From CAWBLP01 sp963789495 (GTDB lineage Bacteria > Pseudomonadota > Alphaproteobacteria > Acetobacterales > Acetobacteraceae), in the NCBI GenBank assembly GCA_963789495.1, contig CAWBLP010000016.1, positions 1 through 36,393 of the forward strand: DNA of 36,393 nucleotides. The letters run 5' to 3'. Position numbers and translations under genes: made by a program. The notes under the pieces are model-generated. The model did no database searches. It worked only from the letters and a program-made list of their open reading frames with translations, and was not told the origin of the DNA. This document shows positions 14,355-24,951 of the stretch, one piece after another; within the stretch, counting starts at the first letter, position 1, and every line of letters begins with the position of its first letter.

Positions 14355-15494
14355 TTATGCTGTGACTGCGGTCTCTGCGCTGAGCGTGCTGCCGTCGGGC
14401 ACCACCCCGGTCTCCACGTAGCGCCACAGGGCGATCAGAAGCTTCCTTGCCATCGCCACAATCGCGATCCGCCGCGTGCGCCCCTTCAGTGTGCCGACGC
14501 GCTCGCGGAACCACGTGGCCAGCGCGCTATCGGGCTGATAGCGCAACCACAACCAAGCAAGCTGGATCATAGTCGTGCGTGCCCGAGGATTGCCTGCCCG
14601 GCTGATGTTCCGGTCGCGATCCATCCCGCCGCTCTGGTAGGGCATCGGTGTGATGCCGACATAGCTGGCGAGCTGACGGCGGTTGGCGAAAGAACGGTAG
14701 AACACCTCGCGGACCAACACGGCTGCGAAGTTTTCGCCAACACCGCGGATCCTCTGTAGAGCGATGATCTTGCTAACCACCGTGTCGGCCGCCTCTGTTT
14801 CTTCCAGAATTTTGGCACGGTCAGCCTCCAGTTCGCAAATCAACTCCAATACCAGGGTGAGCCGCCGGCGGAGCCGATCAAGCTCGATCCGCAACAACTG
14901 CGGAAGAGCACGTCCATCACCCGTTCGCAGCTCTGCTACGTCGCGCTCCCAAGAGCGCAGTGACGGCCTTCCCCGGATACCCTGCGTGAACAGCAGCGCT
15001 TCGATCCTGTTCTCGATGCGCAGCTTGTCTTGCACGAGGTGTTCGCGCTCGCGGTGAGGACGCTTGGCGTCCTCCTCGTCCGGCGAGGGTACGCGCACCA
15101 TGCTGCACACCTGGCGATCGCCGCCCAGCCAGGCGGCAAGCACGCGAAGCATGCCCTCGGCATCGAGCCGGTCAGTCTTGGCCCGCCGGGCACGGCGGTT
15201 CACCAGAATGCTGGTCGGCTCGAGCACGTAGGCGACGACGCCATGTGCCGTCAGCAGTCGATGCAGCCAGAACCCATCCCGTCCTGCTTCGAAACAGCAC
15301 GCCACATCCGCGGGGCCGCCCAGCTTGGCTGAGGCGCGCGACCGAACCTCAGCGATGACCCTGAGCAGCGCGGCCGTGTCGCCGCCCTCCAGGCGATGCA
15401 GCCGCAACTTCTCAGTATTTGGCAGGCGTGCAGCAACAAGCCACGAAGCAACGCTGAGTTCGATCGAGACGTATACGATGTTTTCGGACGGCAT
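14355..15494 (-). CDS. IS110-family transposase
   Basis: A 379-aa recombinase with the two-domain IS110 layout. The N-terminal RuvC-like domain shows YVSIELSVASWLVAA, CCFEAGRDGFWLHR and RRAKTDRLDAEGMLR. A central coiled-coil spans about 140-240, and the C-terminal Transposase_20 domain shows LQRIRGVGENFAAVLVRE, YVGITPMPYQSGG and ISRAGNPRARTTMIQLAWLW. The first DEDD position is Glu in SIELS rather than the usual Asp; I recall this as a feature of a subgroup. IS110 enzymes use a structured non-coding RNA from the element to choose target and donor. No frameshift is seen, so it could be active. It lies between two IS630 relics. Confidence 0.9.
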   Translation of the reverse strand: MPSENIVYVSIELSVASWLVAARLPNTEKLRLHRLEGGDTAALLRVIAEVRSRASAKLGGPADVACCFEAGRDGFWLHRLLTAHGVVAYVLEPTSILVNRRARRAKTDRLDAEGMLRVLAAWLGGDRQVCSMVRVPSPDEEDAKRPHREREHLVQDKLRIENRIEALLFTQGIRGRPSLRSWERDVAELRTGDGRALPQLLRIELDRLRRRLTLVLELICELEADRAKILEETEAADTVVSKIIALQRIRGVGENFAAVLVREVFYRSFANRRQLASYVGITPMPYQSGGMDRDRNISRAGNPRARTTMIQLAWLWLRYQPDSALATWFRERVGTLKGRTRRIAIVAMARKLLIALWRYVETGVVPDGSTLSAETAVTA

Positions 15495-15639
15495 GGCAGG
15501 CTCCCTGGTTTATTGCGGACCCTACCAGTGTTGCCAAGCAGCCGGGGCGATGTCCTGCCTCATAGCATCTGGAACCACAGCTCAACGGGCGTCCCGGACC
15601 ATGTGGCATGCAAGGCTTGCTTCAGGCTGGTACTAAGTT

Positions 15640-16410
15640 TTTTTAAAAGCCTGCTGCGCCGCGACATCCTTCTTCGGGTGATACGGACGCGGCTGCAGCC
15701 GGGTCAGCTTCAGCTTGCGCAGCGACCCACTGGAGTTCGCGTGGCATGGCGCCGAGACACCGGCTTGTCGGTCAGCACGGTGCAGCGGATTTGGCGCGCC
15801 TTCGGGCTGAAGCCGATCGGCAGAGACATTCAAGCTCTCCACTGATCCCGACTTCGTGGCCAAGGTGCCGATGCGGTGGGGTCGTATGTTTCCCCTCCGA
15901 GCGCCGTGTGCTCCACTTCCGCAGTCGCAGATCAAGCGCTGGACGCCAGGCCACCGTGTTCCGAGCGACCTGGTCAGCCGGATCGGGGCCGTCTGACCAC
16001 CGTCCCGCAGGTCGACCTGCTGCTCGCGGTCAATTTACGTCGCTACCGGCGCAACATCGGCAAACCAAACCGCGCCACCGCCGACGGTTCCGTCAATCGA
16101 TGGACCCGATCGGGCAGCGGTACCGACCAGGCCGGATTTGCGTCTGGTCTGGGACAACTCGGTGGCGCCAGCCAGCACCATGGCAATGGCCGGCAAAGCG
16201 CCCGCGCTGCATGTCCCGCTGAGCCCGACAGCAGCTCCGCTGAACCAGGTCGAGCGCTTTCGCACTGCTGACCGACCGGAAGATCAGGCGCGGCGTGCAT
16301 CGCAGCGTCGAGACCTGGAAGCAGCGATCAACGCCTTTCTCGATCACCACAATGCGAACCCAAAGCCATTCCGGTTGGTCAAATCCGCCGACGACATGCT
16401 CGACGCATAG
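15640..16410 (+). pseudogene. IS630-family transposase, multiply frameshifted
   Basis: Pieces of one IS630-type protein appear in order across all three forward frames. THWSSRGMA is followed by TGLSVSTVQRIWRAFGLKPI (about 15739-15822). Then come DPDFVAK, SYVSPP and QIQALD-like remnants near 15850-15950, and HLVWDN-like at about 16140. The end reads LNQVERF, DLEAAINAFLDHHNANPKPF and KSADDML (to 16410). At least four indels separate them. It belongs to a different IS630 subgroup from the remnant at 13486-14121, so these are two insertions. It is old and inactive. Confidence 0.8.
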
Positions 16411-16516
16411 AACTATTTTCACCTGCCCCACTTCAATGACATAATGCGGTGTCATATGGTTCAGGATACTACGACCCATTCGTGCAAACAGCGCCGCCCA
16501 ATGCGGCGGCATCCAC

Positions 16517-18610
<2,094 letters not shown>

Positions 18611-18688
18611 GGTCTGACTCCTTCCGCTTCGGTGCTGCTGACAGATGGGGCGCCTGGCGTGTGCCGGCAGCCCGGCCGTGGCGCTGTG

Positions 18689-19492
18689 TCAGTCCAGCGC
18701 CAGACCCAGCCGATCGCGCAGCCAGGCCAGCACGGCGTTGACCGTTGCGTCCGGCTGCTCGGGGAACAACGCGTGACTGGCGTCCGGGATCACCACCACG
18801 GTGACACGATCTGCGCCCAGTTCGTCGCGCAGGTCATGCAGCGTGCTGCGCGGGCGCCAGGGATCCTGCTCCGCCTGCAGGTCCAGGATCGGCGCGGTGC
18901 CGCCGGCCCACCACTCCGCCTGCGGCGTCGCGGCGCTGGCGGCGCGCTGGCTGCGGCTGGAGGCCGGGTGCCAGCCGGTCAGCCAGTCCGCCGAGGGTTC
19001 GTGGCCGGGCGCGAAGAAGGCCACCCGCAGCGCGGCCAGGCGGTCGGTATCGGGCAGGGACGTGTCGACGCAGCGGGCCAGATGCTCCCGCAGCTGCGGC
19101 GGCGCGTGTTTCGCGGCGGCGGCGGCCAGCACCACGCCCTGCACCAGCGTGGGATGGTCGGCGGCGACGCAGCGGGCGATCCACTGGCCGAAGGCGTGGC
19201 CGAGCACGATGGCGGGGCCGGCGGCGGCGTGGCGAATGACGGCGGCGACGTCGGCTGCGTAGTCGTGCAGCGTCAGCCCGTCGAGCTTGCCGGTGCTGCG
19301 TCCCATGCCACGCGGCTGCGGCCGCAGCACGCGCAGCCCGGCCTGGGCGAAGGCGGCGGCGGGGTGGTCGAAATCCTCGGAATCGCGCGAGGAGGAGGGC
19401 AGCATGACCAGCAGCGGCCCCGCACCCTCGGCGATGACGTCGATCTGCACGTCGTGGTCGCTGACCAGATAGCGGGTGCGCGGGTCGGTCAT
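18689..19492 (-). CDS. alpha/beta hydrolase fold protein lacking the nucleophile Ser
   Basis: The start ATG 19492 follows CCGGAGGAG and begins MTDPRTRYLV; longer frames upstream add non-homologous sequence. The 267-aa protein shows the alpha/beta fold pattern: LLVMLPSSSRDSEDFDH, RPQPRGMGRSTG, the elbow VLGHAFGQW and the late acid/His region (VIPDASHALFP, His240). The nucleophile elbow reads G-H-A-F-G at residues 98-102, so Ala100 stands where Ser is expected, from a GCC codon. It is either a non-hydrolytic member or uses other chemistry. It diverges from the beta-keto acid cleavage gene, 194 bp away. Confidence 0.85.
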   Translation of the reverse strand: MTDPRTRYLVSDHDVQIDVIAEGAGPLLVMLPSSSRDSEDFDHPAAAFAQAGLRVLRPQPRGMGRSTGKLDGLTLHDYAADVAAVIRHAAAGPAIVLGHAFGQWIARCVAADHPTLVQGVVLAAAAAKHAPPQLREHLARCVDTSLPDTDRLAALRVAFFAPGHEPSADWLTGWHPASSRSQRAASAATPQAEWWAGGTAPILDLQAEQDPWRPRSTLHDLRDELGADRVTVVVIPDASHALFPEQPDATVNAVLAWLRDRLGLALD

Positions 19493-19686
19493 CGGCGGTG
19501 GCTCCTCCGGTTGCCCAGTGCGTTGTCGCGTAACGCCGCTTCGGTGCGGCGGGTTGGGCGCCTCGCTGATCCCATGAATGGCGGTGGCTGGGAAGGGAGC
19601 GCAGCCATCGCCGGCGCGGCCCTGGTCGGTCCGGCCGCCCCGGTGCACACTGCGCCACCACGCAGCGACAGACGGAGAGACAAGCC

Positions 19687-20616
19687 ATGGCCGGCAAGGT
19701 GATCATCAGTTGTGCCGTCACCGGTGCGATCCACACACCCAGCATGTCGGACTACCTGCCGATCACGCCGGAGGAGATCGCCCGCTCCTCCATCGAGGCC
19801 GCGGAGGCCGGCGCCGCCATCATCCACCTTCATGCGCGCAACCCGCAGGACGGCTCGCCCACGCCCGACCCGGCCGTGTTCATGCAGTTCCTGCCGCGCA
19901 TCAAGCAGAACACCGACGCGGTGGTGAACATCACCACCGGCGGCGGGCTGACCATGACGCTGGAGGAACGTCTCGCCGCACCGCTGGTGGCGAAGCCGGA
20001 GATGTGCAGCCTCAACATGGGCAGCATGAACTTCAACATCTCCCGCGCCGGCGACCGCATCAAGGACTGGAAGTTCCCCTGGGAGAAGCCCTACCTCGAC
20101 AACACCGACAACTTCATCTTCCGCAACACGTTCAAGGATATCGAGGGCATCGTGGAGCGGCTGGGCCGCGGCCACGGCACGCGGTTCGAGTTCGAGTGCT
20201 ACGACATCGGGCACCTCTACAACCTGGCCTACATGCTGGATCGCAAGGTGGTGGAGCCGCCGCTGTTCGTGCAGTCGATCTTCGGCATCCTGGGCGGCAT
20301 CGGCGCGGAGCCGCGCAACTTACTGTTCGCGAAGGAGACTGCGGACCGGCTGTTCGGCGACCAGTATGTGTGGTCGGTGCTGGCGGCGGGCCGGCACCAG
20401 ATGGCGTTCACTACCATGGCCGGGATCAACGGCGGCAATGTGCGTGTGGGGTTGGAGGACAGCCTGTATATCGGCAAGGGGAAGCTGGCGAAGTCCAACG
20501 CCGAACAGGTGGCGAAGATCCGGCGGATTCTGGAGGATCTGAGCCTGGAGATCGCGACGCCGGCCGAGGCGCGGGAGATCCTGAAACTGAAGGGCGGGGA
20601 TAGGGTGGGGTTCTGA
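19687..20616 (+). CDS. beta-keto acid cleavage enzyme (BKACE, DUF849)
   Basis: A 309-aa TIM-barrel enzyme of the family typified by 3-keto-5-aminohexanoate cleavage enzyme. It condenses a beta-keto acid with acetyl-CoA and splits off acetoacetate; the keto-acid substrate varies by subgroup. The Zn-binding HxH is in IIHLHARNPQDG (His47, His49). Other family blocks are VNITTGG, MCSLNMGSMNF, FECYDIGHLYN and AGINGGNVRVGLEDSLY. The start ATG 19687 follows GGAGAGACAAGCC. The length is normal. It converges on the IalB-like gene, and the long palindrome carrying the IS4 element lies between them. Confidence 0.92.
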   Translation: MAGKVIISCAVTGAIHTPSMSDYLPITPEEIARSSIEAAEAGAAIIHLHARNPQDGSPTPDPAVFMQFLPRIKQNTDAVVNITTGGGLTMTLEERLAAPLVAKPEMCSLNMGSMNFNISRAGDRIKDWKFPWEKPYLDNTDNFIFRNTFKDIEGIVERLGRGHGTRFEFECYDIGHLYNLAYMLDRKVVEPPLFVQSIFGILGGIGAEPRNLLFAKETADRLFGDQYVWSVLAAGRHQMAFTTMAGINGGNVRVGLEDSLYIGKGKLAKSNAEQVAKIRRILEDLSLEIATPAEAREILKLKGGDRVGF

Positions 20617-20633
20617 TCCACCTGCGGCCGGTG

Positions 20634-20707
20634 CCCGTATTGCGGGTTGGGCGGGGCGTAGCAAGCGTCGGGGCGTTGCCCCGAACCCCATCAAGGGGCG
20701 CTGCCCC
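20634..20707. repeat. left arm of long palindrome interrupted by IS4
   Basis: This 74-bp arm is the near-perfect reverse complement of 22028-22101, with only a handful of differences. It contains GGGGCGTTGCCCC and ends GGGGCGCTGCCCC right against the IS left end. Removing the element would give a hairpin of about 150 bp placed between two convergent genes, an arrangement expected of a bidirectional terminator-like structure. Confidence 0.85.
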
Positions 20708-22027
20708 ATGTGCGCGAATCTAACGCTTGCGCGGTCACGGGGTGGTACCGATTCCAAGCTTGGATGCCCCGCGCATCCTCCCTGCGTTCTGGTGAATGGA
20801 CAGCGATCGTCGCGTCGCTGGCCAGGATTGTCGACCTCGAGGCCACGGCGCGCCAGTTCAAAGCACTGGTGCGCCGGCGCAAGATCCGCTCGGCGGAGGC
20901 GTTGCTGCGTCTGGCGCTGATGTGGGGTCCGGGCGGGCAGTCGTTTCGCGCCGCGGCGGCGCTGGCCGGGGATGCCGGCATCGCCGATCTGTCGGACAAG
21001 GCGGTCGAAGGGCGGTTGCGCAAGATGGGCGACTGGCTGGCGCATATGCTGGCGGCGCTGCTGGCCGATCGTCTGCACCGGCCCAGCGGCAGTGGGCTGC
21101 ACCTGTCGCTGGTGGACGGCTCGGTGATCTGCGCGCCAGGCAAGGGCCAGGACTGGCGGCTGCACGCGCGCTACGACCCCGCGCGTGGGCGCTTCGCCGA
21201 CCTGGCGCTGACCACGACCCGCGAGGCCGAAGCTACCGGACGGACGCGGATCTGTTCCGGCAGCATCCTCATCATGGACCGCGGCTATGCGCGGGTGCGG
21301 AACTTCAAGGAAGTGCTGGGGCGTGGCGCCGACTTCGTCACGCGGATCAGCTGGGGATCGGTGAAGCTGTATGACGCAGCGGGCGCGCGCATTGATGTGG
21401 CGGCGCTGCTGGCCGGGACCACCGAACCGCGCGAGGTCGCGGTCTGGATCAAGGGTATTCCACGCGGCCTTCGCCTGGTGATCCAGCCACTGCCGCCCGA
21501 GGATGCAGCGCGCCAGCGTGCCAAGCGGACGCGCAAGGCCAACAAGAAGAGCCAGCAGATCCAGCCGCGCACCGTGCTCGCGGCTGGGTTTCTGATGCTG
21601 ATCACCTCGCTGCCGGATGCAGCGCAGCCGATGGCGCAGGTGGCCGCGCTCTACCGGCATCGCTGGCAGGTGGAGATCGGCATCAAGCGGCTGAAGAGCC
21701 TGGGCGGGCTGGACCAACTGCCATGTGCTGATCCGGTGCTGGCGCGAAGCTGGCTGCTGGCGCAGCTGATCGCCGCGGTGCTGACCGACGATCTCGCCAA
21801 CGAGATCGTCGGTTTTCCCCCCTCGGCCTGACCAGACGCAGCCTGCGCCGCAAACGCTGTGGCGGGCTTGGGACACCGCCAGGGAGATCCTGCGTGGCGC
21901 GATCCTGCCACGACCCAGACTACGAACCCCGGCCGCCTTGGCGATATTCCGCCACCGCCTTGCCGAAGCGCCGAGACGCCGCACGCTCCAGGCCCACGAG
22001 CTCAGGCCCCCGTAAGTTCGCGCGTAT
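20708..22027 (+). mobile_element. IS4-family element, full copy, 1320 bp
   Basis: The ends are inferred from inverted terminal sequences: left ATGTGCGCGAATCTAACG and right, read inward, ATACGCGCGAACTTACGG. They are flanked on each side by GC-rich palindrome arms. The element contains one transposase gene. Its last 636 bp recur, apparently identical, at 27672-28308, which fixes the right end. The non-coding 196 bp after the transposase has no gene. Confidence 0.8.
20764..21831 (+). CDS. IS4-family transposase
   Basis: A 355-aa DDE transposase from ATG 20764. An upstream ATG at 20710 lies within the terminal repeat and has no ribosome site. The first Asp is in SLVDGSVICA, the second in ILIMDRGYARVRN, and the Glu sits in the IS4 hallmark Y-x2-R-x3-E-x6-K (YRHRWQVEIGIKRLKSL). 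The frame is open throughout and the element has both ends, so it is probably active. Its C-terminal 146 residues are duplicated in the truncated copy at 27672. Confidence 0.88.
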   Translation: MPRASSLRSGEWTAIVASLARIVDLEATARQFKALVRRRKIRSAEALLRLALMWGPGGQSFRAAAALAGDAGIADLSDKAVEGRLRKMGDWLAHMLAALLADRLHRPSGSGLHLSLVDGSVICAPGKGQDWRLHARYDPARGRFADLALTTTREAEATGRTRICSGSILIMDRGYARVRNFKEVLGRGADFVTRISWGSVKLYDAAGARIDVAALLAGTTEPREVAVWIKGIPRGLRLVIQPLPPEDAARQRAKRTRKANKKSQQIQPRTVLAAGFLMLITSLPDAAQPMAQVAALYRHRWQVEIGIKRLKSLGGLDQLPCADPVLARSWLLAQLIAAVLTDDLANEIVGFPPSA

Positions 22028-22101
22028 GGGGCAGCGCCCCCTGGTGGGGTTCGGGGCAACGCCCCGACGCTTGCTACGCCCCGCCAACCAGCAATGCGGG
22101 G
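22028..22101. repeat. right arm of the long palindrome
   Basis: This arm begins GGGGCAGCGCCCC directly at the IS right end and is the reverse complement of 20634-20707. It reaches to within 3 bp of the stop codon of the IalB-like gene, so that mRNA would end in this structure. Confidence 0.85.
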
Positions 22102-22103
22102 TG

Positions 22104-22751
22104 CTAGCCGCGGGGGAGCAGGTCGGCCGCGCCGTTACGGAACCCTGCCGCGTGCAGCACGCGATCCAGGAAACCCTGCCAGTCCAGCCCCGCTTCGGCC
22201 GGCAGCGCCTCCCCGGTCGCGCCCGCCGCACGGTACCGTGCCAGCGCCTGCTCGGTCTGTGCCAGCGCCAGCGTGCGATCCTGCTCGGGCAGCGCGGCCA
22301 GGCCGGGCACGGTCAACGCGATCTGCACCACCAGCGTATGCGCGGTCGGCAGCGCCGCCGCACTCTGCGCCACCTCGGCCCCCTGCGGCGCGCACGCCAG
22401 CGCGATGCCGTCCAGCCCGCAGGCCAGCGCGATCGGCGCCCCGCCGTCGAACCGCAGCCCGGCCGAGGCCTGCATCACCAGCGCGCCCGCCACCGCCGCC
22501 TGCATCGGCAGCCCGCGCAGCGCCACCACCGGCACCAGTGCGTCACCCCGCCGCTGCACCTCCAGCGCCGCGCTCGGCCGCCCGTCCCCCGGCGGCAGCA
22601 CCCAGTTCTGATGGCGCAGCAGGCACGCGCCCCGGCCCGCCGGGCAGGTCAGCTCCCACGAGCCGATCGCCTCCTGCGCCGGACGCGGTTGCGCCGCCAG
22701 CGGTCCGGCCGCCAGCATCGACGCGACAGCCACCCCCAAACGCCGCCCCAT
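22104..22751 (-). CDS. secreted IalB-like (invasion-associated locus B) protein
   Basis: A 215-aa protein starting at ATG 22751, chosen because GGGGAGG lies 9 nt upstream; the ATG at 22760 would abut that site. The first 20 residues form a signal peptide (MGRRLGVAVASMLAAGPLAA|QP). The mature part has the IalB-type arrangement: SWELTC near the start, paired cysteines, a strand block VQRRGDALVPVVALRGLP, and a later CGLDGIALAC region. IalB-like proteins are periplasmic or outer-membrane associated and of uncertain role outside Bartonella. The family call is moderate because identity to the core is judged by pattern only. Confidence 0.65.
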   Translation of the reverse strand: MGRRLGVAVASMLAAGPLAAQPRPAQEAIGSWELTCPAGRGACLLRHQNWVLPPGDGRPSAALEVQRRGDALVPVVALRGLPMQAAVAGALVMQASAGLRFDGGAPIALACGLDGIALACAPQGAEVAQSAAALPTAHTLVVQIALTVPGLAALPEQDRTLALAQTEQALARYRAAGATGEALPAEAGLDWQGFLDRVLHAAGFRNGAADLLPRG

Positions 22752-22826
22752 GCGACCCATCCTCCCCGGCAAGCGCCCGAGTTGTAGGAAGCCCGGCCCT
22801 TCCGTGTCACGCGGATATCTGCGAGC

Positions 22827-23864
22827 GTGGCAACCATGAACGACGCTGCACCCCCGGACGCCCTCGCGCTGCACCGCGCGCTGCTCACGCTCGACACCCA
22901 TATCGACATCCCCTGGCCCACCGGCCCGGACCCGTTCCAGGACGGCACCCGCCGGGTCGACCTGCCCAAGATGCAGCGCGGCCACATGTCCGCCGGCTGC
23001 TTCGTCGCCTACGTGCCGCAGGCCATCCGCACGCCGGAAACCGAGCAGGCGGCGTTCGACCGCGCCATCGCGATGCTGGACCGCATCGTCGCCATGGGCC
23101 ACAGCGAGGCCGGCATCACCGCCCGCACCACCACCACCGCCGCCGAGATCGAGGCCGCGCATCGCGACGGCGTGCTGGCGATCATTCCGGTGGTGGAGAA
23201 CGGCTTCGCCATCGGCCAGGACCTGGCCCGGCTGGCGGCGTTCCGTGCCCGCGGCGCGCGCTACCTGACGCTGACCCATAACGGCCACAACGCGCTGGCC
23301 GATTCCGCCTACCCCCGCAAGGACCTGAACGATGTGCCGGCGGAACATGGCGGCCTGTCCGCGCTGGGCCGCGCCGCGGTCGCGGAGCTGAACCGGCTGG
23401 GCATGCTGGTGGACGTCGCCCACGTCTCGCGCGACACCATGCTGCAGGCCGCGTATCTGTCGCGCACGCCGGTGCTGTCCACCCATTCCTGCGTCCGCGC
23501 GCTGTGCGACCATCCGCGCAACATGGACGACAGCCAGCTCGACGCGCTGCGCGATGTCGGCGGCGTGATCCAGATCACCGCGGTGCCGTCCTTCCTGAAA
23601 CCCGACGGCAAGGCCGACCAGGTCACCGTCGCGGATTTCGCCGACCATGTGGACTATGCGGTGAACCGCATCGGCATCGAGCATGTCGGCATTTCCTCGG
23701 ATTTCGACGGCGGCGGCGGCTTCTCCGGCTGGATCAACACGGCGGAGAGCGCCAACGTCACCGTCGAGCTGGTGCGCCGCGGCTACGACCGCGCCGCACT
23801 GTCCCTGCTATGGGGCGGCAACTTCCTGCGCCTGCTGCGCATCGCGGAGGAAGTCGCGGCGTAG
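22827..23864 (+). CDS. membrane dipeptidase family protein (M19)
   Basis: A 345-aa zinc hydrolase of the renal dipeptidase family, which cleaves dipeptides including those with D- or dehydro-amino acids. The metal ligands are visible: His25 and Asp27 in LDTHIDIPW, Glu in IPVVENGFA, His in VDVAHVSRDT and His in VLSTHSCVRA. LTLTHNGHN and GISSDFDGGGG are also characteristic. There is no export signal, as in most bacterial members. The start could be the ATG at 22827 or 22836; neither has a strong ribosome site. It is divergent from the IalB-like gene (75 bp) and followed by an aldo/keto reductase 55 bp downstream. Confidence 0.9.
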   Translation: MATMNDAAPPDALALHRALLTLDTHIDIPWPTGPDPFQDGTRRVDLPKMQRGHMSAGCFVAYVPQAIRTPETEQAAFDRAIAMLDRIVAMGHSEAGITARTTTTAAEIEAAHRDGVLAIIPVVENGFAIGQDLARLAAFRARGARYLTLTHNGHNALADSAYPRKDLNDVPAEHGGLSALGRAAVAELNRLGMLVDVAHVSRDTMLQAAYLSRTPVLSTHSCVRALCDHPRNMDDSQLDALRDVGGVIQITAVPSFLKPDGKADQVTVADFADHVDYAVNRIGIEHVGISSDFDGGGGFSGWINTAESANVTVELVRRGYDRAALSLLWGGNFLRLLRIAEEVAA

Positions 23865-23919
23865 CAGCGCGCCGCGCCGCCGGAACGTCCCGATCCGCGT
23901 TGCAACGGTGGAGGTCCCG

Positions 23920-24759
23920 ATGACAAGCACGGTTCACCTGCCCGACGGCCAAGCGATTCCCGCGCTCGGCCAGGGCACCTGGCACATGGGCGAAAACCGC
24001 CGCGCCGCCAAAGATGAAGTCGCAGCGCTGAAACTCGGCATCGAGCTCGGCATGACGCTGATCGACACCGCCGAAATGTACGGCAATGGCGGCGCCGAGG
24101 AGATCGTCGCCGACGCGATCGCCGGCCAACGCGACAAACTGTTCATCGTCAGCAAAGTGTATCCGCACAACGCCTCGCGCAGCGGCGTGCCGGCGGCGTG
24201 CGAGCGCAGCCTGAAACGCATGCGCATCGACTGCATCGATCTGTATCTGCTGCACTGGCGCGGCAGCCATCCGCTGGCCGAGACGGTGGCGGCGTTCGAG
24301 GCGCTGAAGGCAGCCGGCAAAATCCGTTATTGGGGCGTGTCGAATCTGGATGCCGGCGACATGGCCGAACTGGCCGGCGTGGAGCACGGCGGCGCCTGCG
24401 CCACCGACCAGGTGCTGTATCATCCGGACAGTCGGGGCATCGAGTTCGACCTGCTGCCGTGGTGCGCGGGCCATAACATGCCGATCATGGCGTATTCGCC
24501 GGTGGGGCAGGGGGGACGGCTGCTGCGGTCCCCGGCGCTGGCCGCGGTGGCGCAGCGGCACGACGCGACCCCGGCGCAGATCGCGATCGCCTGGGGGATG
24601 CGGCACGGCTCGGTGGTCTCCATCCCGAAAGCGGTGAAGCCCGAGCATGTGCGGGAGAATGCCGCGGCAGGGGAGATCGCGCTGACGGCGCAGGACCTGG
24701 CGGAGATCGACGCCGCGCACCCGCCGCCGCGGCGGAAAACGTCGCTGGATATTCTGTAG
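23920..24759 (+). CDS. aldo/keto reductase
   Basis: A 279-aa NADPH-dependent TIM-barrel reductase of the AKR superfamily. The start ATG 23920 follows GGTGGAGG. The catalytic tetrad is complete: Asp49 (LIDTAEMYG), Tyr54, Lys79 (IVSKVYP) and His112 (YLLHWRG). The cofactor-binding region near the C-terminus reads VVSIPKAVKPEHVRENAAA. The substrate is unknown. It lies 55 bp downstream of the M19 gene on the same strand and is probably co-transcribed with it. Confidence 0.92.
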   Translation: MTSTVHLPDGQAIPALGQGTWHMGENRRAAKDEVAALKLGIELGMTLIDTAEMYGNGGAEEIVADAIAGQRDKLFIVSKVYPHNASRSGVPAACERSLKRMRIDCIDLYLLHWRGSHPLAETVAAFEALKAAGKIRYWGVSNLDAGDMAELAGVEHGGACATDQVLYHPDSRGIEFDLLPWCAGHNMPIMAYSPVGQGGRLLRSPALAAVAQRHDATPAQIAIAWGMRHGSVVSIPKAVKPEHVRENAAAGEIALTAQDLAEIDAAHPPPRRKTSLDIL

Positions 24760-24895
24760 GTTCCTTTTTGGCGCGCTGTCCTCGGGCATGGTTCATGCCA
24801 GGAGGGAGCGGATCGACCCCGCATGGCAGATTTCTGGCCGGCCCGCTGGCGGCAAGCGGCGTTGGCGGTCCCGGGTGGCCGCGCGCCTGCACCTT

Positions 24896-24917
24896 CCGGA
24901 TAACTCGAATAATCCGG
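24896..24917. promoter_or_regulatory. candidate operator of the toxin-antitoxin pair
   Basis: CCGGAT and ATCCGG are separated by 10 A/T-rich bases, forming a dyad 35-56 nt before the antitoxin start. Phd-type antitoxins repress their own operon at such short palindromes. Confidence 0.4.
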
Positions 24918-24951
24918 ATTTTCCGACTGTTTTTGGGCGTGGAGGTCTGCC

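Larger units (their letters stand above)
14122..15640 (-). mobile_element. IS110-family element, apparently intact transposase
   Basis: A full-length transposase (14355-15494) is flanked by about 140 bp upstream and 233 bp downstream of non-coding DNA, both unlike the IS630 remnants on each side. Exact ends cannot be fixed from a single copy. The nonamer CCTTACATG occurs at 14062-14070 and 14179-14187 and may mark a junction. The boundaries given are the limits of non-IS630 sequence. Confidence 0.6.

Noticed and set aside
22752..23684. N-terminal extension of the IalB-like frame
   Set aside because: It runs antisense to the M19 dipeptidase. The signal peptide and ribosome site place the true start at 22751.
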